DNA from: Prevotellaceae bacterium
GTDB lineage: Bacteria > Bacteroidota > Bacteroidia > Bacteroidales > UBA932
Assembly (NCBI GenBank): GCA_031279735.1
Contig: JAITHX010000162.1
Span: 1 to 17,272 of the forward strand
Length of the DNA: 17,272 bases
Direction: 5' to 3'
The notes under the pieces were generated by a model that saw only the letters and a program-made list of their open reading frames with translations, had not been told where the DNA came from and searched no databases. Numbering within the stretch: position 1 is the first letter of the stretch; every line of letters starts with the position of its first letter. The translations under genes and the position numbers were made by a program. Positions 6,558-14,500 of the stretch are shown in pieces.

Positions 6558-7897
6558 GTTGTCGAGGGAGCGTTGTCGGCTGTGCAGGAAACCGGTTCCG
6601 CCTTTTTCCTTTTGCTTGTCGCCTCAGTCAGCGCCACACTGTAGGGACTGTTTTTGTTCTTTTCGCGGAAAGCGTCGAGAATTTTCTTTTGCGCGGCCTC
6701 GTCCGGTTCCGCGTGTTCGTTCACGAGTTCGGTAAAGTCGCTCAGCACGTTCATGTAGTTGATGTAGGCGTCGTAGGGCGACTGGTACGGATTGAAGTAC
6801 TTGTGAACGTGTCCGTCGGAGAACCATTTCGTGCACATGTAGTAGAAGTGATCGCTGTTTTGAAGTTTCAGCCAGATGTCAACAAGTTCCGGATCGGAGA
6901 TTTTCCCGATTTTGTCCGACAGGGCGTAAAGCGAATCGAAGGCGTCGTCCTGCAATTCGTTGCCGAGCCAGGCGCTGAGGTCGCGTTCCTCGTCTGCCCA
7001 CGAAATAGGGTGGGGGACATGTATCGCCGCTATGGGCTGATGTTTGTCGTGCACCTCGGCGGGAGTGAGAAACTCGAAGTCGGATTCGGCAAGCACTTTG
7101 CCCGGCAGCACCTTCATGAAGTCGAATATGCCGGTCGAGGCAGCCTGATGTTCGCCGAAGGTTTCGTAGTCCATGAAGAGATTTACAATTTCCTCGTCGG
7201 GTCGGAGGGCGTTGATCCATCCCACGAATTTGTCGGCTGTAACAGGCCATTCGGCCCATTCGCGGTCGGAGAACCGGAACGAGATGTCGTCGCTGAGGCG
7301 GAAGTTGCGCAGCAGGACTTTCAGCTTGGGATTGATGACATTTGCATAGACGAAATTCGGGCTTTTCCAGCCGAGGATGTGACGCGCGCCTTCGGTGAGA
7401 ATTGTTTTGTAGCCGAGTTTTTCGACGAGCGATCCGATAAGGTCGTCGTAAACGAGTTCGGTGAGGCGGAAAGTCGTCGGTTTGAGGCCGAAATACTGTT
7501 CCGTCAGAGTGCGGTGGAGTTCCACCTGACGAATAAATTCATTTTCGTCCTTCATGATCGACAAGCTGTGAGCGCAGGTTTCGGTGAGAAACTCGACGCA
7601 GCCCGTAGCTGCAAGCCGTTTGAAGCTTTCGAGAACTTCCGGAGCGTAGAGTTCAAACTGTCGCAGAGCCGAACCCGTGATGGAGAAAGCAATTTTGAAA
7701 TTATTGCCGTGTTCCGAAATCAGGTCGAGCAGCAGTTTGTTCATGGGAAGGTAGCAGCGATCGGCCACCTTTCTCATTATTGAACGATTGGCGAAGTCGT
7801 CGAAATAGAAATGACTTTCGCCGATGTCGAAAAAGCGGTAACGTCTGAGACGAAACGGCTGGTGAACTTGAAAATAGAAACATATAGTTCTTTTCAT
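6554..7897 (-). CDS. Glycoside hydrolase family 57 (alpha-amylase/glucanotransferase type)
   Basis: A 447-residue cytosolic enzyme with no signal peptide. GH57 enzymes cut or transfer alpha-1,4 (or 1,6) glucans with a retaining mechanism. The conserved regions are all present: HQP (12-14), GCVEFLTET (99-107), TELVYDD (146-152) where E147 fits the catalytic nucleophile, and MDYETFGEH (242-250) where D243 fits the acid/base. The C-terminus (from about 430) is a basic, low-complexity tail. It lies 12 bases after the debranching-enzyme gene and overlaps ispF. Together with the debranching enzyme it most likely works on intracellular glycogen or maltooligosaccharides. The exact specificity (amylase, 4-alpha-glucanotransferase or branching) is not clear from sequence. 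Confidence 0.92.
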   Translation of the reverse strand: MKRTICFYFQVHQPFRLRRYRFFDIGESHFYFDDFANRSIMRKVADRCYLPMNKLLLDLISEHGNNFKIAFSITGSALRQFELYAPEVLESFKRLAATGCVEFLTETCAHSLSIMKDENEFIRQVELHRTLTEQYFGLKPTTFRLTELVYDDLIGSLVEKLGYKTILTEGARHILGWKSPNFVYANVINPKLKVLLRNFRLSDDISFRFSDREWAEWPVTADKFVGWINALRPDEEIVNLFMDYETFGEHQAASTGIFDFMKVLPGKVLAESDFEFLTPAEVHDKHQPIAAIHVPHPISWADEERDLSAWLGNELQDDAFDSLYALSDKIGKISDPELVDIWLKLQNSDHFYYMCTKWFSDGHVHKYFNPYQSPYDAYINYMNVLSDFTELVNEHAEPDEAAQKKILDAFREKNKNSPYSVALTEATSKRKKAEPVSCTADNAPSTT

Positions 7898-7909
7898 GAC
7901 AATGTGTTG

Positions 7910-9850
7910 TTAATTGTTTATAGAGGATTCACGGTTGATTAGTTGAGCGATGTAGAGTATTGCCGCCACGCTCCACGCCTGCGATATGGCGCCGCGCGCT
8001 TCGTGGGGGGGATCGCCGTTGTAAACTTCTGCTATGGAGCATAGACCGCGCGAAGTCATGTCCTCCTCGAAGCCGCGCATCAAGCGTTTGGCTTCGGCGA
8101 TAAATGCCTTTCCGTAGAGCTTGAATCTGGCTTCGACATAGTGAGCCAGCAGCCACACGTGGACGGTGCCCTGATGGAAGGCGGCGTCGCGTTCGGCGGG
8201 CGTTCCTTCATACATGCCCTTATACACGGGGTCGGTGGGTGAAACGGTTCTGATTCCCTTTGGCGTCAGCAGATCGTATTTTACCGATTTCAGTATTGTT
8301 TCCTTGGTTTCTTCGCTCAGAGGGCTGTAGGGCAGCGATGTCGCGATAATCTGGTTGGGGCGGATTCGTTTGTTCTGTCCGGCGGAGCCTACGTAGTCGG
8401 CGAGATGTTTGCTGTCGGGTATCGCGAAGACATTGTAGTAACTCGCTTCTATTTTGCCGGCTATATCTGCAAGGCGCGAGGCGAAGGACTTGTCGCGCGA
8501 TGTTTTGGCAAATTCGAGGGCGAAGCACACCGCGTTATACCACAAGGCGTTTACTTCGACCGTGTATCCGTAGCGCGGAGTGACGGGGCGGTTATCGACC
8601 ACCGCGTTCATCCATGTTTTCGGCACGCCCTGTTCTTCTGCCCAGATCAGACCGTTGTCGTGCATCCTTATGCCCTCGTTCGTTCCGTCGGCATAAGCCT
8701 CGATGATGCTCTTCATCTTGGGAAAATAGAGCTTGCGCACTGAATCTTTGTCGCCGGAGAACTGGAGGTATTTCTGTATGGCGAAGAAATACCAGAGAGG
8801 AGTATCGACGGCGTAATAGTCGTCGCCGTCGGCAACGTCGGGAAACATTCCGTTTTTCAGTCTGGCGGAGACAGTGTCGAGCACCGATTTGTAGGTAGTC
8901 GGGTCGTCGTGCAGCAGTCCGGGCAGCGAAAGGAAAGTGTCCCTTGTCCGGCATCCGTACCAATGGTAGCCGGAGACTATTTCGGTGTTTTTGCTTTTTC
9001 GCATCACGAACTGGTCGGCGGTGTTTCGCAAACAGCTCGTGAACGAGTTCTTGGGCGGACGTCCGGTCATTTCCCTGTTGAACTCGTCGAGCAGCGACGA
9101 GGGGCTTACCTCCTTCAGCGAAGCCGAGAAGACCACGCTTTCGCCCTTCGCTATGTCTGTTTCAAAGTATCCGGGCGAAAAGAGGTCTTCGAGATATTCG
9201 TAGCCCCGTTTCTTTTCCTCGATATACTCCACGTTGTAGTACCAGTCGGGTACGGCGACGAACTCGTTCTTTTTGCTTAGCTGCATGTAGAGCGAGGGGT
9301 AGGCGGCATAGAGCTTCGACGCGATACCGCTTGCAACGGGTTTGAAATGAATGTCGCAATAGAGATTCGCCTTGCTCAGTGAGTGAATGTTGCGATAAGC
9401 CAGCATCGGCTTGAGGCGCAGCAGGGTGGGGGAGTGCGCGTCGAGCAGCGTATAACGCATCAGGATTTGCTCTTCGTTGTGCACCACGATCAGTTCCTTT
9501 TTCAGCACCACGCCTCCGACCCTGTAGGTCAGCGAGGGCGTGGGTTCAAACTCGAAGTCGATGATGTACTTGTGCCCTCTCGGATCGTAACTGCCGGGGT
9601 ACTTTCGTATTCCGAGATTGAACGATTGTTCGTGCTGTACGATCGTTTCGTCGAGCGAAGAAAGCAGAACGTGCTTTTCGCCTCCCAGTTCCTTGATGGG
9701 ACATACCATCCATCCGTGGTATTTTCTAGTGTTGCAGCCGACTATCGTTGTGCTTGTATAGCCGCCCGCTCTGTTGGTGCTTAGCATTTCCATAGATAGG
9801 GAATACTCGAGGTTCACCAGCTCGCTTTTGTTAAATTTCAGATAACTCAT
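7910..9850 (-). CDS. Glycogen debranching enzyme (amylo-alpha-1,6-glucosidase, archaeal/bacterial type)
   Basis: A 646-residue cytosolic protein. The N-terminal beta-sandwich domain (about 1-270) starts with the typical EMLSTNRAGGYTSTTIVGCNTRKYHGWMV. The C-terminal (alpha/alpha)6-barrel glucosidase domain (about 280-640) contains GYHWYGCRTRDTFLSLPGLL, DTPLWYFFAIQKYL, GLIWAEEQG, TWMNAVV followed by PVTPRYGYTVEVNALWYNAV, and IRPNQIIATSLP. This family removes alpha-1,6 branch stubs during glycogen breakdown. One oddity is TWMNA with N415; my memory of the family is TWMD at this spot, where the Asp is a candidate catalytic acid. The ATG at 9850 is the first gene of the unit that continues into the GH57 gene and ispF. 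A -7 element lies about 75 bases upstream. Confidence 0.93.
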   Translation of the reverse strand: MSYLKFNKSELVNLEYSLSMEMLSTNRAGGYTSTTIVGCNTRKYHGWMVCPIKELGGEKHVLLSSLDETIVQHEQSFNLGIRKYPGSYDPRGHKYIIDFEFEPTPSLTYRVGGVVLKKELIVVHNEEQILMRYTLLDAHSPTLLRLKPMLAYRNIHSLSKANLYCDIHFKPVASGIASKLYAAYPSLYMQLSKKNEFVAVPDWYYNVEYIEEKKRGYEYLEDLFSPGYFETDIAKGESVVFSASLKEVSPSSLLDEFNREMTGRPPKNSFTSCLRNTADQFVMRKSKNTEIVSGYHWYGCRTRDTFLSLPGLLHDDPTTYKSVLDTVSARLKNGMFPDVADGDDYYAVDTPLWYFFAIQKYLQFSGDKDSVRKLYFPKMKSIIEAYADGTNEGIRMHDNGLIWAEEQGVPKTWMNAVVDNRPVTPRYGYTVEVNALWYNAVCFALEFAKTSRDKSFASRLADIAGKIEASYYNVFAIPDSKHLADYVGSAGQNKRIRPNQIIATSLPYSPLSEETKETILKSVKYDLLTPKGIRTVSPTDPVYKGMYEGTPAERDAAFHQGTVHVWLLAHYVEARFKLYGKAFIAEAKRLMRGFEEDMTSRGLCSIAEVYNGDPPHEARGAISQAWSVAAILYIAQLINRESSINN

Positions 9851-9924
9851 ACCTTTTAAAAATATTTGTAATTAAAAAATACGCCCCTAAAATAATGCTT
9901 TTTTTCCTTGTTTCGTTTTATTTT

Positions 9925-9932
9925 CAAAATTA
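9925..9932 (-). promoter_or_regulatory. Bacteroidota -7 element for the glycogen/ispF operon
   Basis: On the minus strand this reads TAATTTTG (TAnnTTTG), in the AT-rich gap before the debranching-enzyme gene. The -33 position lacks a clear TTG. The leader would be about 65-70 bases. Confidence 0.4.
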
Positions 9933-9970
9933 CATCGCAAAACATTGTGCGTTAAGCTTCTTTTTTTTTT

Positions 9971-11923
9971 TCAGCCGCGTGTAAGTTCGAGTTGCGCGCA
10001 CAGATTTTCCCAGCTTTCCATCGCTTCCGCTAGCTTTCGCCTGTTTGCTTCGTATCTGTCGAAGAACGCGGCGTCGGGGCTGTTGCCGCCTGCGAGAAAG
10101 GAATCCATTCCGGCTATTTCCGCTTCGATTTGCGCAATGGCGCGCTCCGTCTCGGCTACCTGCTGTTCGATTTTCTTCAGCTGGCGTTCGCTTCCTTTTT
10201 CTTTCCTGTCGGCGATGCCGCTGCGCTCGGTTTTGACGGCTGCGCCGACGGTGCGGGCTGCGCGGGCGGGTTCGGAAACGGATTTGTCCTTGCGTTCGAG
10301 TTCGCGGAGATTTTCGAGCTTGCGACGTTCGAGGAACTCGTATATCCCGCCGAGATGCTCCTTAACCATGCCGTCGCGAAACTCGAACACCTTTTCCACG
10401 AGACCGTCGAGGAACTCGCGATCGTGCGACACCACTATCAGCGTGCCGTCGAACGCCGAGAGGGCGCTTTTCAGCACGTCCTTCGAACGCATGTCCATGT
10501 GATTCGTGGGTTCGTCGAGCACCAGCAGATTATAAGGCTCCAGCATCAGCTTCGCCATTGCCAGACGCGAGCGTTCGCCGCCCGAAAGCACCTTGACCTT
10601 CTTGTCCGCGTCCTCGCCGCGAAACAGAAAGGCGCCCAGAATGTCGCGCAGCCGAGTGCGAATGTCGCCCGTTGCAATCCTGTCGAGAGTTTCGAGCACG
10701 GTTGATTCGCCGTCCATCAGGTCGTCCTGATTCTGGGCAAAATAGCCTATCTTGACATTGTAGCCCGCAACGGCTTCGCCCTCTTCGTGCGGCAAGTCGC
10801 CGACGATGATTCTCGACATGGTGGTTTTTCCTTCGCCGTTGCGTCCCACGAAAGCGACCTTTTCGCCCCGTTCGACAAGGAGATTCACTCCGGAAAAAAC
10901 GGTGTGCGAACCGTACTTCTTGGCTATCTCCGCCGCCTTGAAAACCTCGCGGCCCGAACGCGGGGCGGCGGGAAAGCGGATGTTGAGGCGCGCCGCGTCC
11001 TCGTCGTCTATTTCGAGCACTTCGATTTTGTCGAGCTGCTTGATGCGCGACTGCACTTGATTCGCCTTGCTTGCCTTGTAGCGGAAACGTTCGATGAACT
11101 CTTCGGTTTTTTCTATCATCCGCCGCTGGTTTTCGTATGCCGCCGTCTGCTGTTCGCGCCGTTCGCGCCGCAGTTCCACGTATTTGCCGTAGGGGGCGCG
11201 GTAGTCGTATATTTTGCCCAGCGAAATTTCTATAGTCCGGTTGGTCACGGCGTCGAGAAAAGCGCGGTCGTGCGAAATGAGAATCAGCGCGCCGAAGTAC
11301 GAGCGAAGATAATCCTCGAGCCAGCCGATGGATTCGATGTCGAGATGATTCGTGGGTTCGTCGAGCAGGAGCAGGCGCGGTTTGGCAAGCAGAATCTTAG
11401 CCAGTTCGATACGCATGCGCCACCCGCCGCTGAACTCCGAAGTCGGACGGTTGAAATCCTCGCGCCGGAAGCCGAGACCCACAAGCGTTTTTTCCGTTTC
11501 GCCCTCTCTGTCCGAGCCTCCGAGCAGAAGATAGCGTTCGGTGAGCGCGTGCAGGCGTTCGATGAGCGCGAGATATGAGTCCGATTCGTAGTCGGTGCGC
11601 GAAGAGAGCTGAGCGGAAATCAGTTCCGTTTCCTCTTCGATGCGGTTCAGCTGCTCGAAGGCGGTCATCGCCTCCTCGACAACAGTCTTTCCGTCCGCCA
11701 CCGCCATTTGCTGAGGCAGATAGCCCATGCGGAAATCCTTCGGAGCCGAAACGCTTCCCGACGAGGGCTGCTGCAGTCCGACAAAGATTTTCAGCAGGGT
11801 GGATTTGCCGGCTCCGTTTTTGCCGACCAGTCCTATGCGGTCGTTTTCGTTGACGGTGAAACTTATCGAATCCAAGAGAGTGAATCCGCCGAAAGCTACG
11901 GTCAGGTTATTTGCCGATACCAT
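9971..11923 (-). CDS. ABC-F family ATPase (ribosome-associated type)
   Basis: A 650-residue protein with two ABC ATPase domains and no membrane segments, the hallmark of ABC-F proteins, which act on ribosomes in translation or antibiotic protection. Domain 1 has Walker A GKNGAGKST (34-42), signature SGGWRMR (165-171) and Walker B LLLLDEPTNHLD (184-195). Domain 2 has Walker A GRNGEGKTT (360-368), signature LSGGERSR (446-453) and Walker B LLVLDEPTNHMD (466-477). The linker between them (about 240-300) is charged and rich in Arg/Glu, as expected for the P-site tRNA interaction motif. The C-terminal 80 residues form a likely coiled coil. It resembles housekeeping Uup/YdiF/YheS-like members more than a known resistance protein. 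The ATG directly abuts the TAA of the upstream split-barrel gene, implying co-translation. Confidence 0.93.
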   Translation of the reverse strand: MVSANNLTVAFGGFTLLDSISFTVNENDRIGLVGKNGAGKSTLLKIFVGLQQPSSGSVSAPKDFRMGYLPQQMAVADGKTVVEEAMTAFEQLNRIEEETELISAQLSSRTDYESDSYLALIERLHALTERYLLLGGSDREGETEKTLVGLGFRREDFNRPTSEFSGGWRMRIELAKILLAKPRLLLLDEPTNHLDIESIGWLEDYLRSYFGALILISHDRAFLDAVTNRTIEISLGKIYDYRAPYGKYVELRRERREQQTAAYENQRRMIEKTEEFIERFRYKASKANQVQSRIKQLDKIEVLEIDDEDAARLNIRFPAAPRSGREVFKAAEIAKKYGSHTVFSGVNLLVERGEKVAFVGRNGEGKTTMSRIIVGDLPHEEGEAVAGYNVKIGYFAQNQDDLMDGESTVLETLDRIATGDIRTRLRDILGAFLFRGEDADKKVKVLSGGERSRLAMAKLMLEPYNLLVLDEPTNHMDMRSKDVLKSALSAFDGTLIVVSHDREFLDGLVEKVFEFRDGMVKEHLGGIYEFLERRKLENLRELERKDKSVSEPARAARTVGAAVKTERSGIADRKEKGSERQLKKIEQQVAETERAIAQIEAEIAGMDSFLAGGNSPDAAFFDRYEANRRKLAEAMESWENLCAQLELTRG

Positions 11924-12391
11924 TTAGTATTTGATTGTTTGAAAGGCTCCAAAACCCTGCGCCACGCGAAGAGTGCCGCCCGCGACGGTGAAGATGACAA
12001 GCGAGGCATTGTCGGCCGATCCGTACATCTTCTGCACCGGCGGCGACAGTTTCGCGAACAGTCGCTTTTTCTCCGCCGCCGAAACAAACGCCGCCCTGCC
12101 GCTGATCCTGAAATGATACTCGCCGGCGGCGCAGGCGAACGCCACGTTCGGATTTTTGCTTATTTGACGAAAAACCGCTTTTTCGTTCGATGTGGCGAAA
12201 ACGAACTTTCCGTTTTCGTAGCACTGAAACTGCCAGCCTCTCAAATCGGGCTTGTCGCCGTCTATGGTGGCGAAATAGCCGGTCGAGTGAGCCGGAAGCA
12301 GTTCGAGCGCGCGGGCGAGAGTGAAATCGGGCGCGTTCTGCGCCGCCCCGACAAGCGGAGCCAGCACGAGGGCAATGATGAGATGTTTCAT
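11924..12391 (-). CDS. Pyridoxamine-phosphate-oxidase-like split-barrel protein with predicted signal peptide
   Basis: A 155-residue protein whose body (about 25-150) matches the PNPOx-like FMN-binding split barrel: STGYFATIDGDKPDLRGWQFQ, GKFVFATSNEKAVFRQISKNPNVAFA, FRISGRAAFV. Such proteins bind FMN or F420 and act as small oxidoreductases or flavin carriers; the substrate here is unknown. The N-terminus is MKHLIIALVLAPLVGAAQ, a textbook signal peptide with cleavage likely after GAA or AAQ. Most members are cytosolic, so export would be unusual. The start is supported by AAAGGA 9 bases before the ATG and by a matching promoter. The stop TAA is followed immediately by the ATG of the ABC-F gene, so the two form a transcription unit. 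Confidence 0.8.
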   Translation of the reverse strand: MKHLIIALVLAPLVGAAQNAPDFTLARALELLPAHSTGYFATIDGDKPDLRGWQFQCYENGKFVFATSNEKAVFRQISKNPNVAFACAAGEYHFRISGRAAFVSAAEKKRLFAKLSPPVQKMYGSADNASLVIFTVAGGTLRVAQGFGAFQTIKY

Positions 12392-12417
12392 TTATTTATC
12401 CTTTAAAAAAATCCGCG

Positions 12418-12449
12418 CAAAAGTAGTGATTTTATTTTCATGCGGGCAA
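12418..12449 (-). promoter_or_regulatory. Promoter of the split-barrel/ABC-F unit
   Basis: On the minus strand a TTG (12447-12449), a 21-base spacer and TACTTTTG (12418-12425) match the Bacteroidota TTG...TAnnTTTG pattern. The -7 element lies 26 bases before the ATG at 12391. It also shows that the 222-residue gene upstream is a separate unit. Confidence 0.65.
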
Positions 12450-12465
12450 CATTCCGTTCCAAAAA

Positions 12466-13134
12466 TTATCCGATTATGATTGTTTCGACAACGCTTTCGG
12501 GACCCTCCTTTCCGTGCGAGTTCGAATATCGGGCATAGATGTTGGCTTGCTTGGCAAGCTGTTCGAGAGGGAACTCAAGCACATGCCGACAGGTTGAAGA
12601 ATAGTCGGTCTTGCGGTATTCGTCCTGATGCGCCGGTGCCGTACCCGGCTCAGTGATTGCAACATATATATAACTGCCGGCGGCATGTTTAGGTTTTTTC
12701 TTTCCGCCGATTTTTCCGTCGAAAATTTCTATTTCGTACCTTCTCGTGCCGACTTCCTTAATCGAAAGCACGGGAACGGTGTCGGGAACCCCGACGCGAG
12801 TGGGCGTATAATCGCGCGGCTTGATCCTGAACACCTCGAAATCCTCGATCGGAACGGCGGAGTTGTACCTCACATATTCGTTGAGGAACTTGCGCCATCC
12901 GTGTTCGAGAGCATCGCGGGCGGCATCGCGCGCCCGACGCGCTCCGGTAGTCGCCGTATCCGGATTCGCCGCCACCGCCGCCTTCTCCGAATATGTCTCG
13001 TACAGCGACGTTATGGCTTCGAATTTCGCCGGATCGATCCCGTAGGCCGACAGATTCGCCTGCATCTTCGAGTGCGCGATTTTCATGTGTTCGGTAAATC
13101 CCGCAATGGTTTCGGGAAATAATTTGTCTGCCAT
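12466..13134 (-). CDS. Conserved Bacteroidota hypothetical protein
   Basis: A 222-residue protein with no signal peptide. The first third is helical and Ala-rich (SETYSEKAAVAANPDTATTGARRARDAARDALEHGWRKF). It is followed by a beta-rich part with YVRYNSAVPIEDFEVFRIKPRDYTPTRVGVPDTVPV and a C-terminal YARYSNSHGKEGPESVVETIIIG. This layout (helices, a W..F...YVRYN segment, then a fibronectin-like end with an ARY.N..G..GP.S motif) resembles a widespread family of about 200-residue Bacteroidota proteins of unknown function as I recall it. The start ATG lies 8 bases after GGGG. No partner gene is visible; it is flanked upstream by the 21-base repeat array. I assign no function. Confidence 0.75.
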   Translation of the reverse strand: MADKLFPETIAGFTEHMKIAHSKMQANLSAYGIDPAKFEAITSLYETYSEKAAVAANPDTATTGARRARDAARDALEHGWRKFLNEYVRYNSAVPIEDFEVFRIKPRDYTPTRVGVPDTVPVLSIKEVGTRRYEIEIFDGKIGGKKKPKHAAGSYIYVAITEPGTAPAHQDEYRKTDYSSTCRHVLEFPLEQLAKQANIYARYSNSHGKEGPESVVETIIIG

Positions 13135-13236
13135 ATTTTACCCCGTTTTAGTTATATCGTTAAACTTATATTTGCTTAATTTATATTTAATTTCCAGAGA
13201 TGTAGCCTGAACTTTCACGTCAGTTGCCGGAAAGAT

Positions 13237-13442
13237 TTCCGCTGTTGCGGAAAAAAATTCCGCTGTTGCGGAAAAAAATTCCGCTGTTGCGGAAAAAAAA
13301 TCCGCTGTTGCGGGAAAAAATTCCGCTGTTGCGGGAAAAAAATCCGCTGTTGCGGGAAAAAAATCCGCTGTTGCGGGAAGAAAATCCGCTGTTGCGGGAA
13401 GAAATTCCGCTGTTGCGGGAAAAAATTCCGCTGTTGCGGGAA
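13237..13442. repeat. Ten-unit tandem repeat, exact 21-base period
   Basis: TCCGCTGTTGCGG starts at 13238, 13259, 13280, 13301, 13322, 13343, 13364, 13385, 13406 and 13427: ten units with no indels. Each unit is a small hairpin (TCCGC-tgtt-GCGGA in the first three; CCGC/GCGG in the rest) plus an A-tract of 5-8 A, sometimes interrupted by G. A degenerate unit (GTTGCCGGAAAGATTT) precedes the array. Units differ only by A/G at two A-tract positions and A/T at the last base. On the minus strand each hairpin is followed by a T-tract, like an intrinsic terminator. Because 21 is a multiple of 3, several frames stay open; a TTG-start minus-strand frame would encode FFPQQR(N/I) repeats, but I do not accept it as a gene. 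Confidence 0.95.
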
Positions 13443-13773
13443 CTTTTCAGATAACGCCCCTGATTCTTCAAATAACCTTTTTTGACTTTCGGCGCGACGC
13501 CCGTTATTTTCTCGCAGCCGCTTCGGATTTTTAACGATTGAAAAATTTGCTGCGCGAGGGTCGTTCAAAAATCGGGGCAAAGCTACGACAATGGGTTAAG
13601 GCAAAAAAATCATTTAACCTAAATTTCAAGACCGCGTTAAGGGATGTGAAGATAGTGCCGGCGCACTAAGGAATGTCGAATAAATAGCTTAGGGATGTGG
13701 ATGTAAACTGTTTCGTTTTTTATTTTGAGACAAGCCTTCAATTTTGCCATATCTTTTTTGGCAAAAGCAGAAA
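13443..13773. other. Non-coding gap with degenerate TTAAGGGATGTG repeats
   Basis: No credible gene. Three related words occur: GTTAAGGGATGTGAAGATA (13636-13654), CTAAGGAATGTCGAATAAAT (13666-13685) and CTTAGGGATGTGGATGTAAA (13688-13707). A similar word, TTAAGGGATGCGGAATAAAT, is at 605-624. GTGCCGGCGCAC (13655-13666) is a short imperfect palindrome between the first two. The gap follows the 3' end of the Asp-rich antitoxin paralogue and leads into the 21-base array. Confidence 0.5.
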
Positions 13774-14175
<402 letters not shown>

Positions 14176-14191
14176 AACACAAATAAATAAA

Positions 14192-14488
14192 TTAATGAAT
14201 AAGCGAGCAGGCAATTATCCGTTTGATGAAAACCGTTTCATTTTTTATCGAAAAGATAATCGCCATCTTTTTATAAGTGATATGGCGGGCTTTTTCGCCG
14301 AACATTTTCTGAACATATTCATTCTTTCCGACAGAGCCGGCATAATACGAAAGTTTTTCAATGACATCATCAATGCCCTGCATGTATTTATCGGAAGCGC
14401 CGGCGGACGACAAATCTTCAATAAAATAAGCAAGTCCGGCAATGTCAGCGTAAGCTCTTTTGGATATTCTGAGTTTAAATTTTTTCAT
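14192..14488 (-). CDS. RelE/ParE-family toxin
   Basis: A 98-residue basic protein. KKFKLRISKRAYADIAGLAYFIEDLSSAGASDKYMQGIDDVIEKL is the N-terminal strand plus two-helix hairpin of RelE/ParE toxins. ARHITYKKMAIIFSIKNETVFIKRIIACSLIH is the C-terminal antiparallel sheet, ending in the typical VxIxRII..S motif. Members cleave ribosome-bound mRNA (RelE) or poison gyrase (ParE); which applies here is not decidable by eye. It follows an antitoxin-like gene by 12 bases and precedes an antitoxin-like paralogue by 16 bases. The ATG (14488) overlaps a hidden TGA in another frame (ATGA), a relic of coupling to the upstream gene before its frameshift. Confidence 0.82.
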   Translation of the reverse strand: MKKFKLRISKRAYADIAGLAYFIEDLSSAGASDKYMQGIDDVIEKLSYYAGSVGKNEYVQKMFGEKARHITYKKMAIIFSIKNETVFIKRIIACSLIH

Positions 14489-14500
14489 AGTGTCCGCAAA

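Noticed and set aside
13237..13442. CRISPR array
   Set aside because: The 21-base units are contiguous with no unique spacers, and no cas genes are present.
13215..13580. Minus-strand 121-codon ORF with FFPQQR(N/I) repeats
   Set aside because: It starts at TTG without a ribosome binding site and is open mainly because the 21-base period is a multiple of three. Other frames over the array are equally open. It is kept as a repeat, with the silent-site pattern mentioned as a caveat.
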